Positions 51,916 to 62,999 of a stretch of DNA of 64,000 nucleotides are shown in pieces (positions within the stretch are counted from its first letter, which is position 1; each line of letters opens with the position of its first letter). Position numbers and translations under genes: made by a program. The notes under the pieces are model-generated. The model saw nothing but the letters and a program-made list of their open reading frames with translations. It searched no databases and had not been told where the DNA came from. The stretch is from the NCBI GenBank assembly GCA_003194525.1, contig NBIV01000038.1, positions 310,001 through 374,000 on the forward strand. The letters are read 5' to 3'. The stretch comes from Gracilariopsis chorda. Taxonomy: Eukaryota; Rhodophyta; Florideophyceae; Gracilariales; Gracilariaceae.

Positions 51916-54373
51916 ATTCCGTGAAGTGCGCTATACGATACCGAACTCGAACACCGATAAGCGCGAGCTCAAACGCATCAAGCGACCGGAAGGTTCAGTG
52001 ATCTCCAAAAGCCAGCGGAGACACGCGTGATCCGTATATTTCTTAAAGTGAGTACCCAAAAGCAAGGGTCGGAGCATTGTCAATGCCCATACAACAGCAA
52101 AACACTCTTTCTCAGAAACCGACTATTCACGTTCGTTTAAGGTTAAAGTTCTCGACTAGTATCCGATGGGATTTCTCACACCGTATTCTGTGACCTGAAA
52201 TAGTGCACAACCAACCTGGTTATCATTGGCATCAGTGTCCATTTCATAAGGAAGCCCAAGTTTGGGAAGAGCCAAGATTGGTGGTAAGGTCACAGCATCC
52301 ACAAGCTTCGAGAAAGCAGTAGGTTCTGCCTCAACAAAAGGTACCAAGTTCACTGATTGTCCCTTGGTTAGGAGCCTGCTAAGGGGAGTTGCGATGCCCA
52401 AAAAGCGGGTCCGCAATGTTCGTATGCGTTACACAATCCATGAAAGGATCTCAGTTCTGTCTGCGTTACCGGATGCTCCGCATTCTTGAGCGATTTAACT
52501 CGAACTTCATCCTCAGAGAGTTGACCAGGACGAATGATATGCCCAATATATCTCACAGAATCTGTAAAGAACTCGCATTTCTTCAACTTGAGAGCTATTC
52601 CTGTATCGCGCCGTACACGCATGACGTCTTGTACATGGGTTAAGTGTTCATCCACGTTATCGGAAGACACGATGATATTGCCCAGGTATACCAAGAAGGT
52701 TTTCCTCTTGAATCGAGATAACAATATATCGATAGCACGTTGAAACGCAGTGGGTGCATTACTAAGCCCGAACGGCATCTGTTTGAAGCAAAATATTCTT
52801 GGTGACACAAAAATGCGGTTTAGTCGTGTTCATCCTCTCGGATTGGAACCTGCCAATTTGGCTTCTAAGGCAATGAACAGCGTAGCACTCCCAGTTGAAT
52901 CGAGATATTTCTCCATCCGAGGAATTGGATAAACTGCTTCGACGGTAAGTGTATTAAGACGTCAGTAATCACTACAGAACCTCTAAGATTCATTGGGTTT
53001 CGGAACCAACACGACTGGTGAAGCCCATGGCAATTGAGCGGGCTCATCACGCCAGCGCGTAGCATCTTCTCGACTTGAAATTTCTTTTCTTCCCAAGCCT
53101 TAGGCCCCGACCGATATGGGTTTTGTGCAATTGGCCTCGTATCTGGACGAAGATCAATACGGTGTTCCGTTATTCCTATTTTTCCGAGGGAGCCATACCA
53201 CATGGATGTAAACTCCCGCAGCATTTCTTGCAATCTTTTGCGATGTGTCCCAGAGGGATGAAGTGAATACAAGCTTTTCAACTCCTCGATATGGTCTTTC
53301 TGTTGATATCCGGGCGGTGCAGTACCCTCTCCGGGTTCTATTGGTACTGAATACGAGTATTTGGTCTTTGATTGCGCAAGTTCTACTTCGTCAGCATTCT
53401 CCCCATCCTTAGGTTCTGCAATACCAAAAACCTCAGCATCAGGTAGCTTCGTCGGAACGATTGCTGCTAGGTGCGCAAGAACGGAACCAAGTACTCGGTT
53501 TTTTACTAACCATTGGGTGGTTTGGCCAAAGTTAGCAACCAAGACCTGAAAAGGTTTGTCGGGTTCAACCGAGACAATACCATTCGCAAGTGTGAGTTGA
53601 CGATTGTCATAAAGTGAAGGTAACGGTTGAATGACGTGCAAACCATGCTGTTTGGTACAACTGAAACTCAGGTCTGTGCCTTCTGTGGTATTGCAACGGA
53701 GTTGAAAATACAAATCATCGTAGAAACTGGACTCATATCGTTAACCTCCTGTGCGGCAGGTATTGGAAAGCACTTACGCGTAGTGCGTTTCAATGGTTTT
53801 CGTACAATCGGCACGGTGGACCCGTTTTCCATGTCCACTGTTTTCTCACGAGTGTGAATAGCTTCAAAAAAGCAATCACAGAAATCACAACGGAGTATTA
53901 ACGGTGCTGCGAGCTTATCGTATACAACGAAGTTCAGTTGTACCAGACAGGTTCTTAATCTCACCAGAAGTGATATCTACCCACAAGTCTTCAGCGGGTT
54001 GTTATTCGCGTCTGCTATATCCATCGTGGGTCCAAAGCGAATGTTACCACAAAGTGTTAGTTGTACCACATCTGCGTAGATCAAGTTTGGTGCTGCTCCA
54101 GTGTCAAAAAAAGACAACTGTTGAACCATGAACTGGTTGGAGAGGCCAAGGTGGGCATAAAATTTGTAGTTTCTCTTGGCCATCACCAATCATCTATTCG
54201 GGATACAGGAATGAAGGGAACGTACCCAAGATCGACGTAAAACCATTAACTGCTCTGAGTCAACGTCGTTTCAGCCATCATCAGTGTCAGGATTTTAAAA
54301 CCTGGGGAGTGAAGCTGTTCTACCTCGGGCGTCTTCAGCTTCGGCTCAGAAGACGCCCCTCCCGAAGGAGAAA
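51916..54373 (-). pseudogene. pol: protease-RT-RNase H part of element F pol
   Basis: Protease F-F-D-T-G-A-A-P-N (54189-53977), linker (53964-52865) and RT (52808-52368) with F-G-L-S-N-A-P-T-A-F-Q-R-A-I-D. The catalytic box reads Y-L-G-N instead of Y-L-D-D. The start of RNase H is in 52416-52156 (D-T-D-A-N-D-N-Q-V-G) and continues to about 51916. Several stops and shifts. The protein is closest to element C. Confidence 0.75.
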
Positions 54374-54983
54374 CTTCCGAGATTAGTTTCTTAAAGCGGG
54401 TTGCACCAAATTCGGTAGCTAGACCACATTGGGGATCCCCATTGAGCCCAATTCCCAGGAACTTCATCTTCAACCTGGCTACCAAGGTTTGGTGCTCGAC
54501 CAGCATCGTCTGCTGACACCTGATGCAGGTATGCTTGCTGTTCGTATGACGCACTCCGAACACGAGTCTTCTCCTCAGGCGTGAGGGTTTCGTACTGTGA
54601 GATGCTCTTCAACCCGTCCTACATGGGGAATGTGCATTTGGGTGCAACATGACCATGTAGGTAGCAGATAAAACATATCAGCTGGGCTGAAGCATCGGAT
54701 TGTCGATTGTCCACCCAACGTTGTGTTGTATCCTTCCAACCCGAATGGTTGTGACGCGTACTGCTTTTCTCATAAACGAGCGGAGCGGCCGGAACTCGAA
54801 AGCCTCCATAACACGCAGGGTCTCCATCCGCGGTCGCAGTCAATGTTCACGGGTGATCTGTAGTTCCCAACGAGTCTGGGTCACTTCCAGCAAAACGTAT
54901 GGTGTCGTTATCACCAGTTGTGGTTCCATCTAACCTACCTAAGAATTGCTCTGACAACGAGCAAGTTAACCCCTTAGAGTACA
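54374..54983 (-). pseudogene. gag: gag 3' part of element F
   Basis: Includes a D-N-D-T-I-R-F-A segment matching gag of C and D, and the zinc knuckle CX2CX4HX4C near 54650. The end of gag has AAG-AAA-CTA in the pol frame, like the AAC-stop junctions of C and D. Upstream gag sequence is found again at 58979-59382, beyond the Helitron. Confidence 0.65.
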
Positions 54984-55065
54984 TCAATAAACGCACATTT
55001 ATTTCCCTCCAAACGACTAGCCAATGGTAATCAAAGGATTTGCCCTACTGGCGCGAATCAGTCGA

Positions 55066-55372
55066 CTACGTGTATGATCTGTCACTCTCGACAGCCTCAA
55101 CTTCTATCAGCCCCGTTAAACCAGTCTCACACTTAGATATCTCTGACGGCCAGCCAACAGGAAAATCCTTGCTGCGTCCAATCAGGCGGTATTCTTCCAA
55201 TTCCGTGTACACGGTGTCGATTTTTCGGCCAATGGCGCACAAAATCTCTTCCAAAAAAAACCCAATTGACACCGCCACGGTGCACATCAATGTGCTTCAA
55301 TGCAGCCTGTATTATGCACAATTTTTGCCCAAGCGTGGTAGAATAGCATCCTTGCCGTCGCGCAAATGGCAT
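55066..55372 (-). pseudogene. protein-like fragment of unknown origin inside the Helitron
   Basis: Minus-strand frames 55372-55133 and 55290-55066 overlap at a run of eight T and together give about 100 protein-like residues (G-F-F-L-E-E-I-L-C-A-I-G-R-K ... W-P-S-E-I-S-K-C-E-T-G-L-T-G-L). A one-base change in the run may have split one frame. It lies in the Helitron on the strand opposite to Rep, where captured host gene pieces are often found. Not recognised. Confidence 0.3.
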
Positions 55373-56450
55373 AGTTGTAGGTAGCGAACCTCTGTTTGGG
55401 ACATATCAGCCAGGTGTTGAACGATACTTGAAACGAAGAAGTAGAGTGATATTAGTTGTAAGTGGCTGCTTGAAGAGAAGTTTTCTGCAACTTTAGGGTA
55501 CGTTCTAGCTTAAGTACGCAATCGTCAGTATATTAAACAATAGCTGGAATAGAAGCGTATCCTATGCAAACAACATATTAAATAAAGTATAGTACAACCT
55601 ACGTATACCCTTCTAACAAAGATAAGTATAGTTTACCTCTGCGTACACAGGCTGCGCAGTACTGCAAACATATACCCTTCTAACAAAAATAGTTTTAATC
55701 TATGTAATGCATACGTAGGCCATACAGTTCTACAGACATAGAACGTTGTTACAAGGATAGGAAGTAATTATACGTTTCATATGTAGGTGAGTCGTACTCG
55801 ATATGTATTGACGTCTTAAACTAAGACCGAATAAGAATGCAATGCATAGGTACTTTGTAAAGTACTACGTATGTAAACTATCAAGGTACTGCTGGTGTCA
55901 GAAACATATTTAGACAATGAATACAATACTTTTAGGTATATATCAGGCGGGAAACTATTGTGCAACACCAGTTCTCTACTGAAGGGACAGAAACGGTACA
56001 TGTTCCATCGAAAGGTGATAACTAAACCTCTCAATCTCTCTCCGGTTCCCGTAGTTCGACATGAGCTCTTCTCCGCATCGACGGCCATCACGACGTGACG
56101 AATGCCGGTCAGGAGCAGGCGGTCGTCCAAGGCAGATTGTACAGCCCGTGTATAATCGGGACATAACCAATGAGCTTGCGCAGGTGGACTTAGGAAGTAG
56201 AACCGAGCTTCCACAAGATGTTATGGAACCTCATAACCCTGAAGAGATTTGCTTGAACTCTTATCATTCTTCCGGCACTCAACAGGAACGAGAGAGGACG
56301 GTTATGTGGTTCGCTGGGAGACGTCGCCAAGGCAATCACTACGGAGCAAAGTATGTCTAGGATGTAAGGGCAGAAAATATTCGTCAAGGCCGAGCAAGTC
56401 TGAGGTCTTCATATCTGGAGTATCAACGAATCACTGGTACACTTCCAGTG

Positions 56451-58860
56451 TGTTGTAGGACGTGCGGTGCAAACGGCCATTGAGAAACTCGGTGTCCTCT
56501 AAAAGATTCCGAGTGGCTGCTTCGTATTCGTACGTGCAAATATTTTGGCGCAGTTCTGCTTGGTGCAGTGACCGAAGGAACATGCTGTGGATATAAAGGC
56601 TCCAGATCGCTTAAAGGTTCTTTCAGAAAACTTCGTATCGATTCGCAACTTGAAGACATACACCGCTTGCGTTCTTTTCAGACGCTATCAACACACTTAT
56701 ATGTGTTATTTGCAACCGTTGTCACATTCATGGACATGAAGTACGTTCGGGGTGAAGGTCCGTCATTTCTTCGACTTCAAAGAAATGTGTGTCTTTCTGC
56801 TCCAGGTCAGGACGTGCGCTACACATATTTGTGGTCGGAAGGTCCTCCCAGTCTTAATTCACGGGATTATTATTCTTCTTTCACGAGAAAAATTGTGTTT
56901 AACCCCAATGTTTGATACTTGGTTCCAAAGTTGTACTATCTCATGCAACCAAGACCAGATATTGTCCGACAGAGATATAGATATTTATTCAGACCAGACG
57001 AAAGTGTTCGCAGGAGATCAAACGCGGACGAGTCTACTCTGAACATCTCTCCAGGACCGTTACCAGAAGACAGCCGAAGCAGACCTCTTGCAATGACAGC
57101 TTTCGTCGTAGAGCTAAGTGGACCTGTTCAGGTCGGAAGCTCCAGTTGCCCAGCTGGCAGGGGGAAGAGAATCACATCACATGTCACCCGGAAATCTTCG
57201 ACGTCGAGTTTTCAAGTACAAGCCTTTGAATCCTGATTCAATGGACGCTGAGAAAGGAGCTTTTCCCCTGCTCTACCCTTTTGACGAGATTCACGCCTCG
57301 TATGATACAGCAACATATATTTCATCAATGGATGCAAACAACCGAGACGTAAGGAGCCTAACATGAGCAGAAGACTCTAAGCGAAGACTGTACACAAATA
57401 ATGTGCCACTGAACTCTTTTAATCTTTTTCAGAAATGGTTGCTTCGTACTAGCACAAACGTTGAGGACTTGAGACTTTGCTTCTTGGAAACCGAACAGAT
57501 GAGAATGGTTGAAGAACGAGAGCTGCGAGCTAGAACCCATACCGGAACCGATGAACTTGGCCCTACAGGTAAACTCTTCCTGCCAGGTAATCACAAACAC
57601 TCTCCGGCGTACTGGAGACAAAAACGACTGGATGTGCAAGCAATGATCGCTCGACTGGGCTCCCCGACGCTTTTCATCACAATGACAATGAACGTATGGC
57701 GGTAATAGATGAAAAGGCTTAGTATGGACAACGAAAACACCGGAGAGTTTTCTCCACAGGTAGACAGAAGCCGTCCTTTTGATAGGCCAAATCGTATTGC
57801 AAGAGTGTACAACCAATATGCAAATTCAATCATGAAGGATCTACAGAAAGTTTCCGAAGAGCCCTTTGGTTTGAAATACATTCGGATTGCCACCAAAACT
57901 GAGTTCTAGTAGAGAAATACCCCACATCATCACATTCTTCTTTGGTTGGAGGGGGGGCGTAATTAAAGATCCTGAGATCATTGAAACTTTGATCAAAGCC
58001 GAACTGCCTCGGGGTGACTTGACAGAGGACCAAGAACACAGAAAATTGGTGAAGAAATTCAATATGCGCAGACACTCTCCATATTGCCGTGGTCGTACCT
58101 CTGACGTAAGGTGCGGATCTGGGTATGATTGACAAGATATTGTGGCTGAAACAACGATAAATGAGTACAAAAACCGAGTGAACTACCGGAGAAGAAGGAC
58201 AAAAGATTTGAAAGTGGTTCCCTACAATCCAGATCTTACAATGAAGTACAAGGCTCACATGAATGTTAAGAGAAACCAAGGTGGCAGCGCTGTAGCATAT
58301 CTGATGAAGTATGCTTTCAAGAGTGCCAAAGAAAATGATTTGGTTGTATCAAGTCGAACGAAAAGCCAATCAAGTTCACAGAGCAACATGCTTCAAAATA
58401 AGATCAGGGCGTACATGAGGGCGAGAGTGGTGCGCACGGTTGAAGCTGCATAGAACCTCTTTGAGTTCAGGCATGTTCGAATCAATCAAACTGTACAGGC
58501 ACTTGACATACATCTCCATGGGGAGCGACAGGTTTTGGTTCGAAACTTAAGACTGCCCAGACGTCTGAAGTCTTCCATGCTGGAAACATATTTCAAACGA
58601 CCCTTACGGTACATGGACTTGGACCACATGACATACTACGAGAAAAACGCTGAAGTAAATGATAATTGACGTTCGAACAAACTCTTTTTCGTCGGGCCTG
58701 TTCTATGTTCGACTCTCGCATGTGAGAAAATCTGATGATGTATTACTGCTTCATAATGAAGAAGAAACGCTGCAAAATGCGCATGACTTCCATGCAATGC
58801 CGGTAAGCATCAAAACCCCTGTTCTACAAGAAGCTGTAGACTTTGTAGATGGGTGTCATT
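56451..58860 (+). pseudogene. Helitron Rep protein (HUH/Y2), decayed
   Basis: Successive pieces show a Cys/His N-terminal segment (CRTCG..., 56451 on) and the Helitron N-terminal region (C-C-G-Y-K-G-S-R-S-L, 56568-57060). A-Y-W-R-Q-K-R-L-D-V-Q-A-M-I-A-R-L-G-S-P-T-L-F-I follows at 57605-57680, then R-P-N-R-I-A-R-V-Y at 57780. The HUH motif P-H-H-H-I-L-L-W-L is at 57922-57948, just after two stops. V-V-P-Y-N-P-D-L at 58215 leads to the Y2 motif Y-L-M-K-Y (Tyr codons 58298-58300 and 58310-58312), and V-E-A-A ... F-E-F-R-H-V-R-I to 58660. Nuclease residues are still present, but many stops and frame changes show it is inactive. No helicase domain follows. Confidence 0.75.
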
Positions 58861-58946
58861 AATTTGATATAGTTTATTTTATGCGTAAATCAAAATTTGT
58901 GCGGATATCTTATGCAAACCTTCCACCGCGGCGCGAAGTGCCACCT

Positions 58947-58978
58947 GCGGCCGAAGGCCGCTTTCCCTTGTCTCCTAA
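58947..58978 (+). other. Helitron 3' terminus (hairpin + CTAA)
   Basis: GCGGCC-GAA-GGCCGC stem-loop, then 13 bases and CTAA, followed by T. Hairpin placed 10-15 bp before CTRR is the diagnostic 3' end of Helitrons. Confidence 0.8.
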
Positions 58979-59382
58979 TAACCATAAAGAGGATGATCCT
59001 TCTACTTAAAGAGCTCTCGACGCCCGCGTTTTCAACGGATGTTGAGCATTACACGTATCTCCCTCGGCTTTGGCAAAATTAAACCAATTCGAGGTAGGTA
59101 GCTCTCCGTTTCTCTTCACGATAGCGGGAAACCAAAGCTCTGGTAGCAGCACCAAGACCATCAACAAACATGGTGCAGCGTTCCTAGGTGGAATAATAGT
59201 TACCTCAACGGTGAAACGCCTTATTGAAACCCTGCGAATAAACCGTTTCATCCTCTCCAGGCTTCTTCCTTGTATCGCGCAAAGCGAGTATCGCATTCCG
59301 TATAGCATAACCAGTTGCGTAGGACCTGAGAGGGTATTGAAACGCCTCCGGGCAACAAGTTACCCTACTTTCCGATGCACGG
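58979..59382 (-). pseudogene. gag: gag middle part of element F
   Basis: The minus strand encodes V-T-C-C-P-E-A-F-Q-Y-P-L-R-S-Y-A-T and F-N-K-A-F-H-R, matching the capsid core of C and D, and runs to K-A-E-G-D then A-L before the Helitron end. Stops and shifts are present. It is cut at 59382 by element G. Confidence 0.75.
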
Positions 59383-60214
59383 TGTGGTGCAATGCCCCAA
59401 AGGGGAAAAACACCGAAAGACGTTCGGGATCTTCCTCTCAAGAGGTGAACCCAGTTGGGTAGAGCCCTCCCAGAGGTGTCACGGCGAAGCCGGTTTGTAA
59501 GACCAGGGACACCTGTCGCGACTTGCGCAGGGAGGTGAAGGCAAAGAATCGGTATCCGCGTGAGCGGGGTGTGATCCTCAGTAGAGGTATGTTTCCACGT
59601 AAGTGGGTAAGTGTGAGCGGGTGCACACAGGAGGGCCGCGGGTAGCGGGATGTACTACCCTGAAAGGGGAAAAGGAGGAGAGTGAAGGGAAAGGAGGAAG
59701 AGTGGGCAAGGCTGAGTCGCGAGAGCGACGAACAAATATGGCAATGCCGGTGGACAGGACTCCCTATACAGGGCGAAACACCAATGTTATTGGAACAATT
59801 ATACTACCAAGGATGGGCCTCTTTAGATGTGCAAGGGGGTTAGATGTCCCGTGGTTTACGGCGTTTCCCTCCAAGGAGGAGTAGAGCGCGCGCGCAAGCG
59901 GTAACAACTAGAGCCAATTCCCCACGTTGGGGTCCCTTGTTGGGGAAGATTTACTGGTGCGACGGCAGCGCATCGTCGCATTAAGTACTAGCTTCCCAGA
60001 AATGGGTGTGAAAATAATAAATAATATTAACTAAAATACTCCACATTTCGTGGCAACATCCACTACTGTGGCCAACCGCCAATTGGCCCAAAACCGTGTC
60101 CCACGTGTCCATACCCACCATTGTGGGGCGTAGTTCATATACACACTACACAACCGATAATATCGGGAAAACGATCAAGTACCAGGAATCCCTCCCTGAG
60201 GGCGTTGAACTTCA
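59383..60214 (-). repeat. 3' LTR of element G
   Basis: 832 bp, TGTGGTGCAAT...GAACTTCA, aligning with the LTRs of D throughout. Stems are kept with altered loops, for example CCAC-GTAA-GTGG (59595-59606), and a different second hairpin (CCTCT-CA-AGAGG at 59434-59445). Confidence 0.93.
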
Positions 60215-60226
60215 TATCCCCCCCTA
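60215..60226 (-). other. polypurine tract of element G
   Basis: Minus strand TAGGGGGGGATA directly before the 3' LTR, as in C and D. Confidence 0.8.
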
Positions 60227-60263
60227 AGACGGGAAAACGACCGCGGACGCGGAGGATTCCCAG

Positions 60264-62057
60264 ATGAAAATCGGTGAAAAAAGGGCATGCTCTGTCTCCG
60301 GTTCTCCGGTAAATCCCTCTGCACCAGAGTCATCGAGCGCACAAACAACAACAACAGCCACCCTCGAAAAGGGAGAATTGAACAACGACAACAACCTCAA
60401 CAACAACAGCCAACCTCCGAGGCCTCTTGGGCGATTCAACACCGGTTTCTGTTCAGTTCCCCTGCCTCAGGGCGATCGACATCCGGTACAACCAGGGAGT
60501 ATGGCTGCTACAGCCGACCATCCCTTCGCACTACCACCTTCGGTGGGGTCCTCCGGAACCGCTCCGGCGTTCAACTGGCCAACCTACAACACCCTGGTGG
60601 GGCTCAACCGGATGAATCGGAATCACGCGTCGCGCCTGCGCCTTGCCCCGTGGTTTCACCGGGTCGCTGCCCTCAATGAGGGATTGGTCACCGCTTATGC
60701 GGATGGCTCAGACACCCTTCCGGGGGATTTGCCCAGAGCAGTCCCCACATCGTGGGATTGGCGTCACCGGATTGCGATTCCGCGTCACCACCTCTAAAGA
60801 AATTCGGGCGAGACCGTCGCTGCGGCGCAGACCGCGTTGACGCGCATGGCATACCAACGGCAGAGCCGGGCTCCATTCGATGTACCGGTCCCACCGGAGT
60901 TCGGCTTCGACACTAGCCACTTCCGCACTCGCGGGGAGATTGGGTACGGCAACAACCTGTTCCGCCTCGAAACCCTCGCTTGGAGGAATTTCCCCGCAGC
61001 GCGGCAAGAAGCCCTTTGTTGGGAGCCACCAGTTATTCGGGCGGAGTTCAGGTATCTTCCCCGGCAATACCGGTCCAACTTTCTCCAAAACTTCATCCGC
61101 TACGAGCGGCGTTGGCGATCCCGATGCCGGTATTTTATCCCGTATCAGAACGTGGAGATAGAGCAGATTGCGCCGCCTCACCGACTAGGTCGGTATGTAG
61201 CACTCCCCGAGTGGTGGCGCTTCCATGAAGCCTGCCGGGGGTGCTACATAGAACTCCCGCTGGTACTTACGTACCTCAGTTCGCTGCTCATGCAGGATCC
61301 CCGGTCGGGGTTGTGGCCCGTAGTGGTTACGGAGTGGGCGGCCCGCACTGCGGCTTATATCCTCAACGAGGCGTACGACCAGTATCGTCTCTGGTTCCTT
61401 CAACCGCGTGTGCGGGCAGCGATCCGAAACCTGGATCTTCGCATCCCCCTTGCGGGCCAGGCCAACAATGGAGAGGTACTCCAATTACTTGGGTACATCG
61501 ACAGCGTTAGCTGGAGTGAGGTCCTGCTGGAGCAAAGCGGTCGTCTGGATGGCGGCAGCGGTAACACCGGTGGTCCGGGACTCGGTAGAAACACTGCCCT
61601 ACCGGGGGATTTTATCTACTTCGACCCCTGAGAGTTCCGGGAAATTTCCTCCGAGGAGGCGCACGAGCTTCGCGATGCGCCCCGGCATGTGCCGGAAGAC
61701 CACCCTGTGGGGTACGTCGATTCTGACGACTACTACCGCGCATACGGCGGGGATGACCCAATGGTCGATAACGAACCGGAAGAACCCGGGGAGATGGACG
61801 TAGAGGAAACCGGCGCTAGCGCGGAAGCTTTCCCAGAGGGGGTATCTCCGGCCGAGCCGGATGCTGACCCTTCGGCGGCAAGTGCCGGACCTTCTATCCC
61901 CAGTGGGGTGACGGCGAATGAAAACGAGATCATCGCACGTTTTCTTCGGGGTGCCGGTGTGAGCGCTGCCGAGGTATCGGGGGATGTCACCACTATGGCG
62001 GACGCGTTGGCCTACCGCCTCGCTGGTGGTTACGCCCCAGACGATGGGGGTGAGTGA
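60264..62057 (+). pseudogene. antisense ORF (aORF) of element G
   Basis: A 597-codon frame opposite to pol, starting 50 bp inside the LTR, with only two in-frame stops: TAA at 60795-60797 and TGA at 61629-61631 (TGG in D). There is no frameshift relative to D. The stops are at different places from those in D and C, so the common ancestor was open. Motifs as in D: R-L-R-L-A-P-W-F-H, T-S-W-D-W, P-Y-Q-N-V-E-I-E, C-R-G-C-Y-I-E-L-P, Y-D-Q-Y-R-L-W-F, an acidic D-D-P-M-V-D-N-E-P-E-E and an A-L-A-Y-R-L-A-G-G-Y C-terminus. No known domain. Confidence 0.8.
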
Positions 62058-62244
62058 AACCTCTAGTCCAGTTTCCTGGTTCTTCTTTCCCTGGCTATGC
62101 CAGTTAGTGTAGTGTAGTATGGAGCTTGCTGCTCCACTAGGTAAACTTTCCCGTCTCGGACGGTGATTTCCCATTAGAATTCCCCGTCTGGGACGGACTT
62201 TCCCTTGCTATCCCTTCTTACTGCCTTCCGCTCCCGAGGCAACG

Positions 62245-62994
62245 TTACCCCACCTGGGCATTAACCAGCGTGGCTGGGGCTGCAGTTCCCGTTTGACGGT
62301 GGTATCGCACGACCTGAGATCGTGGGAGGTGTTCAATTGGCTCCCACGTATCCCCACTGGGGTCATACCCGTACCAGCGGAAGCTGTATTGTAGAATACC
62401 ATCCTGGTCCCAGGTGTGTCCGAAAAGTCGGTCTACTACGAACTCTCGTTCGTAGACCTGCCGGCCGTGCCGGGTGGTGGTTGTACTTAATTGCGAGGGT
62501 TGCCTGCTATGCGGTATGTTGCCCCCCATGTGGGTTGTCGGCGATGTCTCCGGCGTTGCCGTGCGCTGTCCTAGTGGCCGCTGCTCATGCGGGAAAATAT
62601 CTCCCAAGAGGGTGTGTGGCGTCACGGTTTTTACCGGCAAGTCATTCCCCAGAGGGGTGTCATTGTTCCCGTCTTCACGGTAGGCCGGGCGAACCGCCAG
62701 TCGGCGGGGGACTTGAACTCCGCGAGTGCGGTCTTCTTCGCGACCCGCGAGCTTGCGCGGTCCTTGCCGCGTATGCGGGAACGGCGTTTGCGACATCCCC
62801 TGCGGGGTCCCGTGCGACACGGTGATTGGTAAACGTTCCGCCTCCCTGCCAGGTGCACGAGCGCTCTGCACCATACGTTCCGGCGACGCCGTGGTGTCAC
62901 CGGTTACTGACGGGTTGCCTGGGGTTAACTCCGGTACACCGGTATTTTTGTCAAAATTCCCCTTTGGGGGGTGCCGGGCAGGTGCCGATGACAC
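62245..62994 (-). CDS. chromodomain ORF of element G (C-terminal end of pol)
   Basis: 249 open codons, the same length as in D: a Pro/Arg/Thr-rich linker, then a chromodomain (Y-E-R-E-F-V-V-D-R-L, I-L-Q-Y-S-F-R-W-Y-G, G-D-T-W-E-P-I-E-H-L). It ends N-A-Q-V-G like C and D. The 190-bp spacer to the antisense ORF holds the same TAGTGTAGTGTAGTA motif. Confidence 0.75.
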   Translation of the reverse strand: MSSAPARHPPKGNFDKNTGVPELTPGNPSVTGDTTASPERMVQSARAPGREAERLPITVSHGTPQGMSQTPFPHTRQGPRKLAGREEDRTRGVQVPRRLAVRPAYREDGNNDTPLGNDLPVKTVTPHTLLGDIFPHEQRPLGQRTATPETSPTTHMGGNIPHSRQPSQLSTTTTRHGRQVYEREFVVDRLFGHTWDQDGILQYSFRWYGYDPSGDTWEPIEHLPRSQVVRYHRQTGTAAPATLVNAQVG

Positions 62995-62999
62995 CCTTT

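Larger units (their letters stand above)
54984..58978 (+). mobile_element. Helitron inserted in gag of element F (lacks helicase)
   Basis: The plus strand carries a decayed Helitron Rep protein (56451-58860). The right end has a GC hairpin (58947-58961) and then CTAA followed by T at 58975-58979, the canonical Helitron 3' end (CTRR, insertion before T). On the left, TC after A at 54984 is the best candidate 5' end. Gag of F stops before the left end and resumes within about 20 bp of the right end. Total about 4.0 kb. The PIF1-type helicase that normally follows Rep is absent: only about 115 bp separate the last Rep-like codons from the end. The right boundary is firm and the left one approximate. 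Confidence 0.75.
51911..59382 (-). mobile_element. retrotransposon F (C-like family, degenerate, interrupted by Helitron and element G)
   Basis: Minus-strand gag (59382-58979 and 54983-54374) and pol (54373-51916) resemble element C at protein level (M-V-M-A-K-R-N-Y-K-F-Y-A, zinc knuckle CFICYLHGHVAPKC). Integrase, chromodomain and 3' LTR are gone: RNase H joins the gag of element E at about 51911. The start of gag should lie to the right of element G, outside the window. Confidence 0.75.
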
